NCBI RefSeq assembly: GCF_030503435.1
Contig: NZ_JAUKPO010000019.1
Span: forward strand, 78,593 to 142,592
Source: Rhodocytophaga aerolata
GTDB lineage: Bacteria; Bacteroidota; Bacteroidia; Cytophagales; 172606-1
Length of the DNA stretch: 64,000 bases
Direction: 5' to 3'
Shown here: piece after piece, positions 17,965-26,559 of the stretch
Numbering within the stretch: position 1 is the stretch's first letter
How the letters are laid out: each line of letters begins with the position of its first letter
Notes under the pieces: model-generated
Databases searched by the model: none
The model's input: the letters and a program-made list of their open reading frames with translations, nothing else
Told to the model about the DNA's origin: nothing
Translations under genes and position numbers: made by a program

Positions 17965-19278
17965 TTAAAATTGCTTAGTAATTCCTGGAATGGCAATTCC
18001 CGGACCTGGCCACTTCAGTTGCCAGGTAAACTCGTCGGTTTTAGGACCCAGCACTTGCTCAGAATTGAAGGCTTCTTCCCAACTAATGGTTTGGCCGGTA
18101 TAGGCAACCATTCTTCCTAAAACAGCCAGCATGGTGCTGGTAGCCATCCATTCGCCATCATTCATCGGTTTCCCTTGACGGATAGAAGCAAAAAACTCAT
18201 CTTGTTCTGTCTGGTACATATCATTTTTTTCGCCCCGGTATAGCCATTTGTTTTTGCCCGTGATCTCATGAACTCCGCGCCATAGATTTAGGCTAGCATT
18301 TCCTTCAGTACCAGCTATATCCACCGTATTAGCCGTAGAACAACCACTTTGCTGGCGGGTAAAATGAAATCCTTTCACCCCTTGTTCATACTCATATTCT
18401 ATGGCAAAATGATCATATATGTTTCCATAGATAGCCTCTGTGCGTACTTGCCTTCCGCCACTTCCGCTGGCTTTCAAAGGCGGCTTATCGCCCATGGCCC
18501 ATGACATCATATCCAGGCTATGCACGGCTTGTTCAACAATAAAATCGCCAGACAGCCAGTTTTGATAATACCAGTTGCGCATCTGGTACTCCATATCTGT
18601 CCATTGTGGCTGCCTGGGCAGATGCCAAACCGGCCCACCATTCCGTGTAGTGGCTACCATTTTTATTTCGCCTATCTCTCCCTGGTGCACTTTGCTAAAA
18701 GTTGCCCGGTTTGCCAGATCGTAGCGGAAGCAAAAGCCCGACAGGATCGAGAGGTTTTTCTGTTTGGCTTTCTTTGCTGCCTCTAAAACTTTCCGCACCC
18801 CAGGAGCATCTACTGCAACCGGCTTTTCGCAAAATGTATGCTTTCCAGCCTCCACGGCAGCCATCAGATGATCCGGGCGGAAGGAAGGAGGCGTAGCTAA
18901 GAGCACCACATCTACATCTGATTCTATTACTTTTTTGTAGGCATCAAACCCTACATACTTATGCTCTTTATTTAGTTTTATGCGTTTAGGAAAAACTTTT
19001 ATAAGTGACTGATAGGCCTCTTCCAGTCGATCGGGGAAAACATCTGCCATAGCCGTAATTACTGCATCCGGATCGGCCTTAAGCGCCTGCACAGCAGCAC
19101 CAGTACCTCTACCCCCGCATCCGATTAACCCTACTTTTAAGGTATTTTTATTAGCTGCCCTTATCTGTTCAGGAAAACTCAGGGTAAGGGCAAGGGTATT
19201 GGCGATTACAGCTGTTCCAGTTGATTTGAGAAATGCTCTCCGGTTTGTTTTACCCGGCTCATAGGTATTTTTCTTCAT
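17965..19278 (-). CDS. Tat-exported Gfo/Idh/MocA-family oxidoreductase
   Basis: NAD(P)-dependent sugar or glycoside oxidoreductase. The N-terminus has a twin-arginine signal, NRRAFLKSTGTAV (RRxFLK), so it is exported folded with its cofactor. Rossmann fold: LKVGLIGCGGRGTGAAVQAL with the GxGxxG-type motif around residue 50, then the family EKP (CEKPVAVD) that positions the catalytic Lys. C-terminal alpha/beta substrate domain ends with LKWPGPGIAIPG. Length 437 aa is normal. With the downstream DUF1080 gene it fits the C3-oxidation route of glycoside breakdown; this is inference from gene pairing. Confidence 0.92.
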   Translation of the reverse strand: MKKNTYEPGKTNRRAFLKSTGTAVIANTLALTLSFPEQIRAANKNTLKVGLIGCGGRGTGAAVQALKADPDAVITAMADVFPDRLEEAYQSLIKVFPKRIKLNKEHKYVGFDAYKKVIESDVDVVLLATPPSFRPDHLMAAVEAGKHTFCEKPVAVDAPGVRKVLEAAKKAKQKNLSILSGFCFRYDLANRATFSKVHQGEIGEIKMVATTRNGGPVWHLPRQPQWTDMEYQMRNWYYQNWLSGDFIVEQAVHSLDMMSWAMGDKPPLKASGSGGRQVRTEAIYGNIYDHFAIEYEYEQGVKGFHFTRQQSGCSTANTVDIAGTEGNASLNLWRGVHEITGKNKWLYRGEKNDMYQTEQDEFFASIRQGKPMNDGEWMATSTMLAVLGRMVAYTGQTISWEEAFNSEQVLGPKTDEFTWQLKWPGPGIAIPGITKQF

Positions 19279-19879
19279 AATCCATCAATATTATTGGTTT
19301 ATTGCCATTTAATATACAAATAATATCAGCCGGTTTGATTATCCAATCATATATTTATTACTGCTCATTGATTGGGTGCAGGCATTGCCTTAGATAGAAC
19401 ACATCTAAGTCCTATAGTATATTAGGTTTCGCTGAAAAGTATATCCAGCTGCTGTTCCACAATAGGTCAGATAAAAATTTACCTGCTCTGTTAATTCGTA
19501 ATAGGATGCTGACCTATGGCTTGCTGCCTGACTAAGCATTATGGTATATACAATAGGCACTAGTCAAAGACAAAAGAGGTGACTAAAATAAACTTCTGGA
19601 TAACGTATATTTTGGTAGGAAGAAACAACTTCAAATAGAACAGTTCCGATAGGTCTACTCTTATTCAACTGCAGCAAATACATTCAAACTCTTCTTCTAT
19701 TATTGCGGCATTCAAAATAAAATATCATTTGTTTGAATAAGGATCGTTTTTTATAACATTTACTTCTATATTGAGACTTGATTAGTATGTTCAGCAATTG
19801 CCTACCATCTATTTAGACTCCGTAGGCCTTTCATTAACAGGGTTCTACTACTAGCTATCCGTTACTTGCTAAATTATTC
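19279..19879. other. 601-nt spacer between divergent genes
   Basis: Separates the oxidoreductase (minus) from the acyltransferase (plus). It becomes AT-rich toward 19700-19800. I find no clean promoter motif, hairpin or small gene. Confidence 0.45.
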
Positions 19880-20989
19880 ATGGCTTCCGTACTAACACAA
19901 CCGCATCTAAAAACTAAAAATACATCTACCCAACAACGAGACAGCAGCCTGGACCTTATGCGCTTTATTGGCTTGCTTATTATCATGCTAGCGCACTCCC
20001 AGCCACCTGCCTGGCTTTTTCAACTCAGAAATTTTGGAACTCCCTTACTTATTGTAGCTTCTGCCCTTACGGTGTCTAAAATATATAAAACCAGGCAGTT
20101 ACCTATTAAAGAGTTTTATCAAAAGCGATTAATAAAACTGACGGTTCCCTCCTGGATTTTTTTGACCCTTTATTTTTCTCTTATCTATGCAGCCTTCTTT
20201 TTATTTGGGAACGCAGCAGATTATCCTTATAGCCTGAGAACAGTTTTAAAATCGTATATGTATGGCGGAGGGGGTATTGATTATTTATGGATTTTAAGAG
20301 TCTACATTTTTATTGCCTTATTTACTCCTTTTGCTTTACGCCTGAAATCCTCCAACACCCCAAGTACACTTTCTGCTTATTTTCTATTTCTTTTCTTTGG
20401 CTATCTCTTTTATGAACTGCTCATCAGCCTGACACATCTGGTGCTGCCTGTTCCTCTTTCAAAAAGTATGGATGCCAATATTTTTACCTTACTGGCCTAC
20501 GCATTGTTATTTCTCTATGGATTAAGGCTTGATGAAATAAAGAAAAACAAGATTTTGCTTATAGCCGGCCTATCGATTATTCCCTTTGTGGGCATGGTAA
20601 TCTATAATTTTGCAACCTTTGATATGTTCTATCAAACCCAGGTTGACAAATATCCGCCCCGCATGTATTACCTTTCATATGCTTTCTGTTGCTTACATAT
20701 CGTTTATTTTTTATGCGATAAAGTATTAGTAAAGATTATCCCGGTAAGGATTATCACATGGCTGTCAGCTAACTCGTTATGGGTTTATTTGTGGCATATT
20801 ATGGGTATTTTCATCGCAGACTTATTGCTGGGTTCAACAAATAAGGAACTTCTCCCAAGTTTAACCAAAGCCTGCTTTATCCTTTGGTTTGGAATAATGC
20901 TAACGCTGCTGCAAAATTACCTAGTGAACAGGTACTTAAAATCTAGCCAGTATTTAGTTATCAGGCGTTTAGCCACCGTGTTATCCTAA
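19880..20989 (+). CDS. Acyltransferase 3 family membrane protein (OafA/NodX-like)
   Basis: Integral membrane acyltransferase that modifies sugars of surface polysaccharides. After about 25 polar residues comes SLDLMRFIGLLIIMLAHSQP, with the conserved Arg and the catalytic-type His of the family, then about ten transmembrane helices and LWVYLWHIMGIFIADLL near the end. Length 369 aa is typical for members lacking the SGNH domain. No neighbouring glycan genes define the acceptor; the flippase at 12-13.8 kb is the nearest surface-polysaccharide gene. Confidence 0.85.
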   Translation: MASVLTQPHLKTKNTSTQQRDSSLDLMRFIGLLIIMLAHSQPPAWLFQLRNFGTPLLIVASALTVSKIYKTRQLPIKEFYQKRLIKLTVPSWIFLTLYFSLIYAAFFLFGNAADYPYSLRTVLKSYMYGGGGIDYLWILRVYIFIALFTPFALRLKSSNTPSTLSAYFLFLFFGYLFYELLISLTHLVLPVPLSKSMDANIFTLLAYALLFLYGLRLDEIKKNKILLIAGLSIIPFVGMVIYNFATFDMFYQTQVDKYPPRMYYLSYAFCCLHIVYFLCDKVLVKIIPVRIITWLSANSLWVYLWHIMGIFIADLLLGSTNKELLPSLTKACFILWFGIMLTLLQNYLVNRYLKSSQYLVIRRLATVLS

Positions 20990-21146
20990 ATCGTCACCTC
21001 AGTTCATCGGCACTCCAGGGAGATTGCTACAAGCATTACCCTTTCTCGCTATGGTTTACAAATTTAAGTTAAGCCAATAGTTGCTCGGAACACTGTCTAG
21101 AATACAGCAAACAGATGCATCACAAATTAGCGAAGGCTAAGTAGTG

Positions 21147-21923
21147 CTACCGCATGTGGGAAATAATCTCTGATTGGTCAAAGCGGATATCATCTTCGCC
21201 TACATCATCGAACGGATGCTCCAGATGATCGCGGATATTATCCAGGCTTACCAGAATAAAACTATAGAGAACCGGCATCACATACTCTAAGTGAACGGCG
21301 TATTCTTTGAATGTACTGGCAAAGTAGGGCCCGTAGAGAATAGGAAAAATATAAATAAAAACTTTGCTGTATGCCCGGAGCGTAATTGGTGTCCGGTAGG
21401 TATGAATCACTTTTAGGTTATCAAATGCAATGATCATCTTACTTACATACTGGCTCACTCTGGATATCTCTCCGCTTTGCGCCCCATGGTTGCGCATTTC
21501 CATCGTGAGTCTGGATAACTGAGAAAAATAAGCATAAAACTGATTTTCATTTTCCTGCCAGGCGGTCCGCTGATCGTATCTGAACATGCGCTTCATCAGC
21601 ACAATCATATCTCCTACAATCCCTTGCACACGTTCGGGCAGATCATGCTCTTTGCTGGAAGTCCAGTCACGGGAAGCATAATAGATGGCAATGGCATGCC
21701 CTTTAAAATCCGACAGTTTTTGCAGGGCAGTTTCCCGGCGGCTATAGGCTGAGCCAATCGAGAACACTACCGGAAACACAATCGCCACGCCCACCAGCAT
21801 ATCCGGAAATCTGGCTGTTAAGCCAAACCTGTGGCAAAGAAATGTAGAGACAATGGAAAGCAGGGTAATGATCAGGGTTTTGTAATTGATGATAAGGAAA
21901 AAGCTCCGTAAAATGTCTCGCAT
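21147..21923 (-). CDS. Bestrophin-like membrane protein
   Basis: Probable anion channel of the bestrophin family. Two hydrophobic hairpins (about residues 8-50 and 195-235 counted from this start) flank a helical cytoplasmic region, and the end reads YSFILVSLDNIRDHLEHPFDD followed by acidic residues, like the bestrophin signature of a Glu/His-x-P-F-acidic cluster. I use the ATG at 21923 (MRDILRSFF), giving 259 codons counting the stop; the frame is open to 22019 but the extra 32 residues are Cys/Lys-rich, unlike the family, and run toward the upstream terminator. Confidence 0.7.
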   Translation of the reverse strand: MRDILRSFFLIINYKTLIITLLSIVSTFLCHRFGLTARFPDMLVGVAIVFPVVFSIGSAYSRRETALQKLSDFKGHAIAIYYASRDWTSSKEHDLPERVQGIVGDMIVLMKRMFRYDQRTAWQENENQFYAYFSQLSRLTMEMRNHGAQSGEISRVSQYVSKMIIAFDNLKVIHTYRTPITLRAYSKVFIYIFPILYGPYFASTFKEYAVHLEYVMPVLYSFILVSLDNIRDHLEHPFDDVGEDDIRFDQSEIISHMR

Positions 21924-22035
21924 AAGATAAACTTTAGAACAAAGATCCTCAAAAAAAATCAACTGGTAGCACTTTGACCAAAAGAAGCCTGCCTTTCTTA
22001 AACACCGTTCATACAACAAGGCTCTTTGTGAAACA

Positions 22036-22080
22036 AAAATTTTCAGCTCCCTCGGTTAAAGGAGGAGAGCTGAAAATTTT
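22036..22080 (-). terminator. Rho-independent terminator of the DUF3857 genes
   Basis: A perfect 14-bp stem, AAAATTTTCAGCTC (22036-22049) with GAGCTGAAAATTTT (22067-22080). Read on the minus strand it is followed by a T-rich tract (TTTTTGTTT). It lies about 75 nt beyond the stop of the minus-strand gene ending at 22156, so it terminates that gene. Confidence 0.85.
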
Positions 22081-22155
22081 GCTTTCTTTATTCAATCAGC
22101 TTTTTAAGACATGCCTCCACTTGTGAGTTAGCGGCTTGTGCAGACGGCGGCTGTA

Positions 22156-24096
22156 TTATTCATTACTTATTCGTTCAAATACCAGAACGGTTTTACTAAA
22201 GTCTGCAGCCGCATTGATCACTTTTCTGAATGCGTCGTAGTTTTTCTTAGTATACTCAGCTTGTGTATAGAACTCTTTTACCAGAATGGTTACCGTTTGT
22301 CCGTGAATGGTGTAGTTGGCCGCAAACTGCGCTATTTTTTCTTTTTTCTCCAGTATATAATGGTCCATTACCAGATCATCCATTCCTTTTACAGTATATC
22401 CTGCAGGAATAGCAAAACTGATCTGATAAGTGTACTGGATGGGATGAGACATATCGATATCTTGTTGTCTTTCGTTTTCCTGGTATAACTCGGTCTGCTT
22501 TCCAATCACTCTGCCCACATTAAAGATGATATCGTTTCCTGCTTTCTCCATCAGCGAACCTGCTTTCAGAGACGACTGGAGCACAAATTCCTGATTTTCG
22601 GCTGAATGATCCATCTTTTCGTTGATCAGCTTTTTGCTGATGATCTGCGCATCTTCCATTCCTGAGGAAAGATTCCCTTTAATAAACTCTTCTTTACCCT
22701 GTTCATTCTGATAATGATACGCCCCTCTCATGCCGGCTGCTCTGTGTCCATTCCATGCATAAGCTACGTTCATTTCGACATAATCCATCTCAGCCGGGAA
22801 AGTTAAGCGTACATCTTTGCGGATGTAATTAAGAGTTGTATCGGCCCCGTCAATATAATGAACAGCGGCGGAATTAAGCACTAAACTATGGTTATTGGCA
22901 AACATATAAGGTGCCATGCCATAGCGATATTCTACATTCGCAGGACTCAGGTATTTATGGTATTTGGGAAAGTAAAGTAAGAAATGCTGCAGGTTATTAA
23001 AACTGGCAAAAAACTCATCAAAACGGGCCTCATAGCGGTTGGAGCTTACCAGTACCTGATAGTTAGCTACTCCTGCTGTTTTTAAGCAAAGTTGGTACAG
23101 GCGGATTAAGCCTAGTTCATTCCCGAATTTATTGCTCAATATATCTTCTATGGAGATGTACTCTTCGCCACTGCCATCGCGCAGGGTGATGGCATTCTTG
23201 ATATATTGCTCAATGGTCTTAATTTTTTGCTCCTCATTCATCCTCTCTATTTTAAGGTTTTTCAAAAGCTTTGCTACCTTATTATATTCCTTAGGCTTTT
23301 CTTCGAATACTACTTTGTTGTAGCGCTCAGTAATAACCCTCCAGGAAGAAACATCCACCGTAGTGCCATACATATTGGTAAATGAAGCTATTTTGTAATC
23401 TACCTTCATTAAGTTTGCTTTACGGGTAGCATATTCTTCGTCGCGCAGGGCGGGTATATTTTCGGCTTTCGCAGTTAATATGATTTTGGTCTTGCCTTGT
23501 ACATCAAGCTGCGGAAAGCCGTTGTACGACTGGGTAACTACTTCTACATTGCGGGGCGAAAGTATTTCCAGGGTTGCCTGTTTTACCTTCACATCTGACT
23601 GCATTACCTCCCTGCCCGATTCTTTGGGTGAAGAGAGCAACGTATACATATATTCTACCTCGCCGCCTTTTTCCAACCCTTCAATAGCAAATATTTTAAA
23701 ATTGCCATATTCCCCTACGTTCTTCAACTCCTTCATACTATTGTTATCCATTTCTACTATTTTGCCGCTTTTAGCAATAGACCTCGCTTTTACAGAAAGT
23801 ATCTTCTGGTTAGTTACCGGCACATATACTTTATTATATTCCTCCATGGCTTTATCTGAATTTACCCGGATAATTTTGTGAAGCGTTTTTGCCATATATA
23901 AGCGGGCATCTTCCCCCATAGCGTATTCAATAATGCGGGTATCTTTTATAATTACCGCTCCTTCTTTTTCTTCTTCCGGCGAGAGCGGATGAATGGCTGG
24001 CCTAGTTTCCCACTCATAGGTCTTATAGTTAAAATCCTGAGCAAGGGCTAAACTAGCACTGGACAGTAATAGGGCTGTAAGTAAAGTTTTGATCAT
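22156..24096 (-). CDS. Secreted DUF3857 protein with degenerate transglutaminase-like core
   Basis: Periplasmic or surface protein of unknown role. Start chosen at 24096 because MIKTLLTALLLSSASLALAQ is a clear signal peptide; a frame open to 24162 adds 22 unlikely residues. The N-terminal half is the DUF3857 beta-domain (about residues 40-230), followed by a transglutaminase-type helical core (270-420) and a C-terminal beta-domain. Compared with the paralog just upstream, the active-site stretch GDCKG is replaced by GNELG (Glu327 where Cys is expected) and the Asp position is lost, though a His (NNLQHFLLYF) remains. It probably cannot act as a transglutaminase or protease. Confidence 0.8.
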   Translation of the reverse strand: MIKTLLTALLLSSASLALAQDFNYKTYEWETRPAIHPLSPEEEKEGAVIIKDTRIIEYAMGEDARLYMAKTLHKIIRVNSDKAMEEYNKVYVPVTNQKILSVKARSIAKSGKIVEMDNNSMKELKNVGEYGNFKIFAIEGLEKGGEVEYMYTLLSSPKESGREVMQSDVKVKQATLEILSPRNVEVVTQSYNGFPQLDVQGKTKIILTAKAENIPALRDEEYATRKANLMKVDYKIASFTNMYGTTVDVSSWRVITERYNKVVFEEKPKEYNKVAKLLKNLKIERMNEEQKIKTIEQYIKNAITLRDGSGEEYISIEDILSNKFGNELGLIRLYQLCLKTAGVANYQVLVSSNRYEARFDEFFASFNNLQHFLLYFPKYHKYLSPANVEYRYGMAPYMFANNHSLVLNSAAVHYIDGADTTLNYIRKDVRLTFPAEMDYVEMNVAYAWNGHRAAGMRGAYHYQNEQGKEEFIKGNLSSGMEDAQIISKKLINEKMDHSAENQEFVLQSSLKAGSLMEKAGNDIIFNVGRVIGKQTELYQENERQQDIDMSHPIQYTYQISFAIPAGYTVKGMDDLVMDHYILEKKEKIAQFAANYTIHGQTVTILVKEFYTQAEYTKKNYDAFRKVINAAADFSKTVLVFERISNE

Positions 24097-24166
24097 AATC
24101 TGGGCATTTTGCATGCATGAAAACTTAGATTGAAAATTATATACAGGGTTGGATGGATGCATTTTA

Positions 24167-26101
24167 TTAGACCCCTTGTTTAGTCAATATCAACACATCC
24201 TGATAGGCTTTGCATAACTGGGCAACCATTGCATTCCATTGAGGGAAGGCCTCTTTTTTGAGCATAATAGTTTTGATGTACAACTGCTTATTCATACTAA
24301 TTTTGTTGCCCTGAAGCCGGTAGCTAATAGTGAAGCCGTAGTCTTTTCCTTCTAATGAGACATTCGCCGGCAGATGCTTAATGGTAAACCCATCCGGAAT
24401 TATCAGTTCTACTACTCCGCTGTCCACATACTGGTATTCTATTTCTTTATCCATTATCCTTTTGCTAACATCAATGGATTCTTTCTGTAATGGTTTGGTG
24501 AGGTTCATGTTGATATAGGTAGAGTTCCCAACCGTTTTTATATAGTCTGGAAGCATAAAATTGTACTCAATCCGGATATTGCTATTTAAATTGTGCAACC
24601 CGTGTATGTCGGATGTGGTAACATAAAATTTATCATTGCCTTTTTCCAGGTACTGGATCAGAAATTTCTGCATATCTGTACCTGCTTTGCTTAAATACTT
24701 ATACTCAAAATCTGTTTTCTTATACCCACTCAGGTGCATAAAGCCTTTTCCGGCTAATGCTTTGTTCTGTATTTGCAGCTGAATGGTATCTGTAGAGGTA
24801 TTTTTTGTATGCTCTACAACAGGCACTGGCATTACTTTAAACTTTTTTTCTCCCAGGCCAATCAATGCTTCTTTCCCTTGAATCATGGAACTGGGCAGGC
24901 CAAAAGGCACATAACTGTCTGTAGCATCTAAAAACAGGGTTTGCTTGTCTAATTCTACTGATACAATCATATGGTTATCGGCAATAGGCGCAGGCATTTC
25001 CTGGTATATATATGGAAGGCTGCGGGTGCCAATCCAGGTTAAATGAGAAGTAATCCCGGCCTGAGAAAGCATTTCCCTGGTAAGGTTCGCCATCCCTTTG
25101 CAATCGCCATAGCGTTTGGCATATACTTCTGAAGCATCTGTAGGAATGAAGCCTCCCCAGCCATCTTCAATGGCAATGTAGCGGATATTACTCTGGACCC
25201 ATTGAAATATACTTCTTACCTTATCCTTATCCGTTTTACAGTCTCTGGTAATTTCCTTTACAATATTCTGGATGTGCGTATTATCTGTTTTATTGATGTT
25301 TTTGAGCATGGTGGAATACCAGTCATACAAATGCGACACATCACCTAAATAGGTGGTTTCTTTTCCACTGATAACTGCTTTATGGATATATACCATTACG
25401 TGCGGAGCATAATAGGCTATGGCCGGGGCATCCTCCTCATAGAGGTTAGCTGGCATGTTCTCCGCTTTCCAGGTATAGGTTTTTTTACCATTTGCTGTAG
25501 TTTCAGAAAAAGTAATTTTATCCGTGTTAGCACCCAGCAATTTCCATTTGACAGATACATTTTCAGGAAAACTAACCGAGTACTGAGTAGCCACTGTAGG
25601 AATATAGGAAGAAAAATAAAAGGGAGTCAGCAGCCGGGGTTCATTCATATTCTGGGTATACTGCAAGGAAGTAATGGCACCAGGTTGCACATTGGGGAAA
25701 ATCAGATTCTTTACTTTTCCATCATCATAAAAAATACCTCTGTGCAGCACATCTTTGGTTTCAATGCTACCCACTTCAAACTTTTTGTATTTAGATTTAT
25801 TGGGAACCAGCGTGTAGGCTTCAATGTCTTTTATCTCTTCAAACCCAGAGAAATAAATAGATTTGTTGGCATAAGGAGCTGCTTCACTGGTGATAAACAG
25901 CATTTCTTCCATTGTTGAACTGGAAAGGGCTAAGGCTGCATTTTTTACATCAATGGTTAAATGTTCATTTTTAACCGAATATACGGCTGGTGCATTCGGA
26001 AAAAGGGACTTGATTTTCTCTGTATCTGCTTGTTGTCCTAAAACAGGAATGGAGGAGGCTACCAGAAAAGCACAAGAACAATAGATAAAAGTTTGTCTCA
26101 T
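24167..26101 (-). CDS. Secreted DUF3857 and transglutaminase-like domain protein
   Basis: Exported protein of 644 aa with signal peptide MRQTFIYCSCAFLVASSIPV...GQ. DUF3857 domain at about residues 45-250, then a transglutaminase-like domain with an intact triad: Cys334 in RYGDCKGMANL, His in ADNHMIVSV and Asp in TLFLDATD. A C-terminal beta-rich domain follows. It lies 70 nt upstream of a paralog whose Cys is lost, so the pair reads as an operon made by duplication. The substrate is unknown; these proteins are common in Bacteroidota and are often found next to outer-membrane genes. Confidence 0.88.
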   Translation of the reverse strand: MRQTFIYCSCAFLVASSIPVLGQQADTEKIKSLFPNAPAVYSVKNEHLTIDVKNAALALSSSTMEEMLFITSEAAPYANKSIYFSGFEEIKDIEAYTLVPNKSKYKKFEVGSIETKDVLHRGIFYDDGKVKNLIFPNVQPGAITSLQYTQNMNEPRLLTPFYFSSYIPTVATQYSVSFPENVSVKWKLLGANTDKITFSETTANGKKTYTWKAENMPANLYEEDAPAIAYYAPHVMVYIHKAVISGKETTYLGDVSHLYDWYSTMLKNINKTDNTHIQNIVKEITRDCKTDKDKVRSIFQWVQSNIRYIAIEDGWGGFIPTDASEVYAKRYGDCKGMANLTREMLSQAGITSHLTWIGTRSLPYIYQEMPAPIADNHMIVSVELDKQTLFLDATDSYVPFGLPSSMIQGKEALIGLGEKKFKVMPVPVVEHTKNTSTDTIQLQIQNKALAGKGFMHLSGYKKTDFEYKYLSKAGTDMQKFLIQYLEKGNDKFYVTTSDIHGLHNLNSNIRIEYNFMLPDYIKTVGNSTYINMNLTKPLQKESIDVSKRIMDKEIEYQYVDSGVVELIIPDGFTIKHLPANVSLEGKDYGFTISYRLQGNKISMNKQLYIKTIMLKKEAFPQWNAMVAQLCKAYQDVLILTKQGV

Positions 26102-26559
26102 GTTGAGTTTACTTATTGAAAGAATAATTTGTCTGAACTTTTGGCTGGTTAATACCGCAACTTGCTAAAAAGTAGTTAAGCGTATACCTATATTCAAGTG
26201 TTACCAAATGTACCTTAGCTGCCTGCCATGCGGTCCGGGTGAGTTAATAAGTGGCCATTTCTCTTCACGCATCTGCCGGAAGCAACGAAAAATCTGCTTA
26301 AAGAATTTATCAGAGTCTGTCTCTCGGGTAGCTCCAAAACAATAGAAATAGGGCTGCGCCATACGCCTAATTGTTTTTTTGAGAAAAGCCTGTCAACAGG
26401 CAAGAGCTCTACAAAATGCTCTCAGGCAATGAATGAAAAGCAAGTAGTTTATTGAGTAAACAGGTATATTTCTTATCTTTTGGCAGCAGCACCCAAATAG
26501 TTTACATCACCGGCAACAGGTTCACTTTTACTGGGTACTTTGTTGATCAACTACCTACT
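26102..26559. other. 458-nt divergent spacer
   Basis: Between the DUF3857 pair (minus) and the GH-like gene (plus). On the minus strand TACATTTG (26212-26205) fits the -7 consensus about 104 nt before the ATG at 26101, but no TTG is found at the usual distance. A small minus-strand frame at 26215-26403 is not gene-like. Confidence 0.35.

Noticed and set aside
26215..26403. 62-aa minus-strand frame in the divergent spacer
   Set aside because: Located in the promoter region with random-looking composition.
26452..26559. TTG-initiated N-terminal extension of the GH-like gene
   Set aside because: An ATG at 26560 begins a clean signal peptide.
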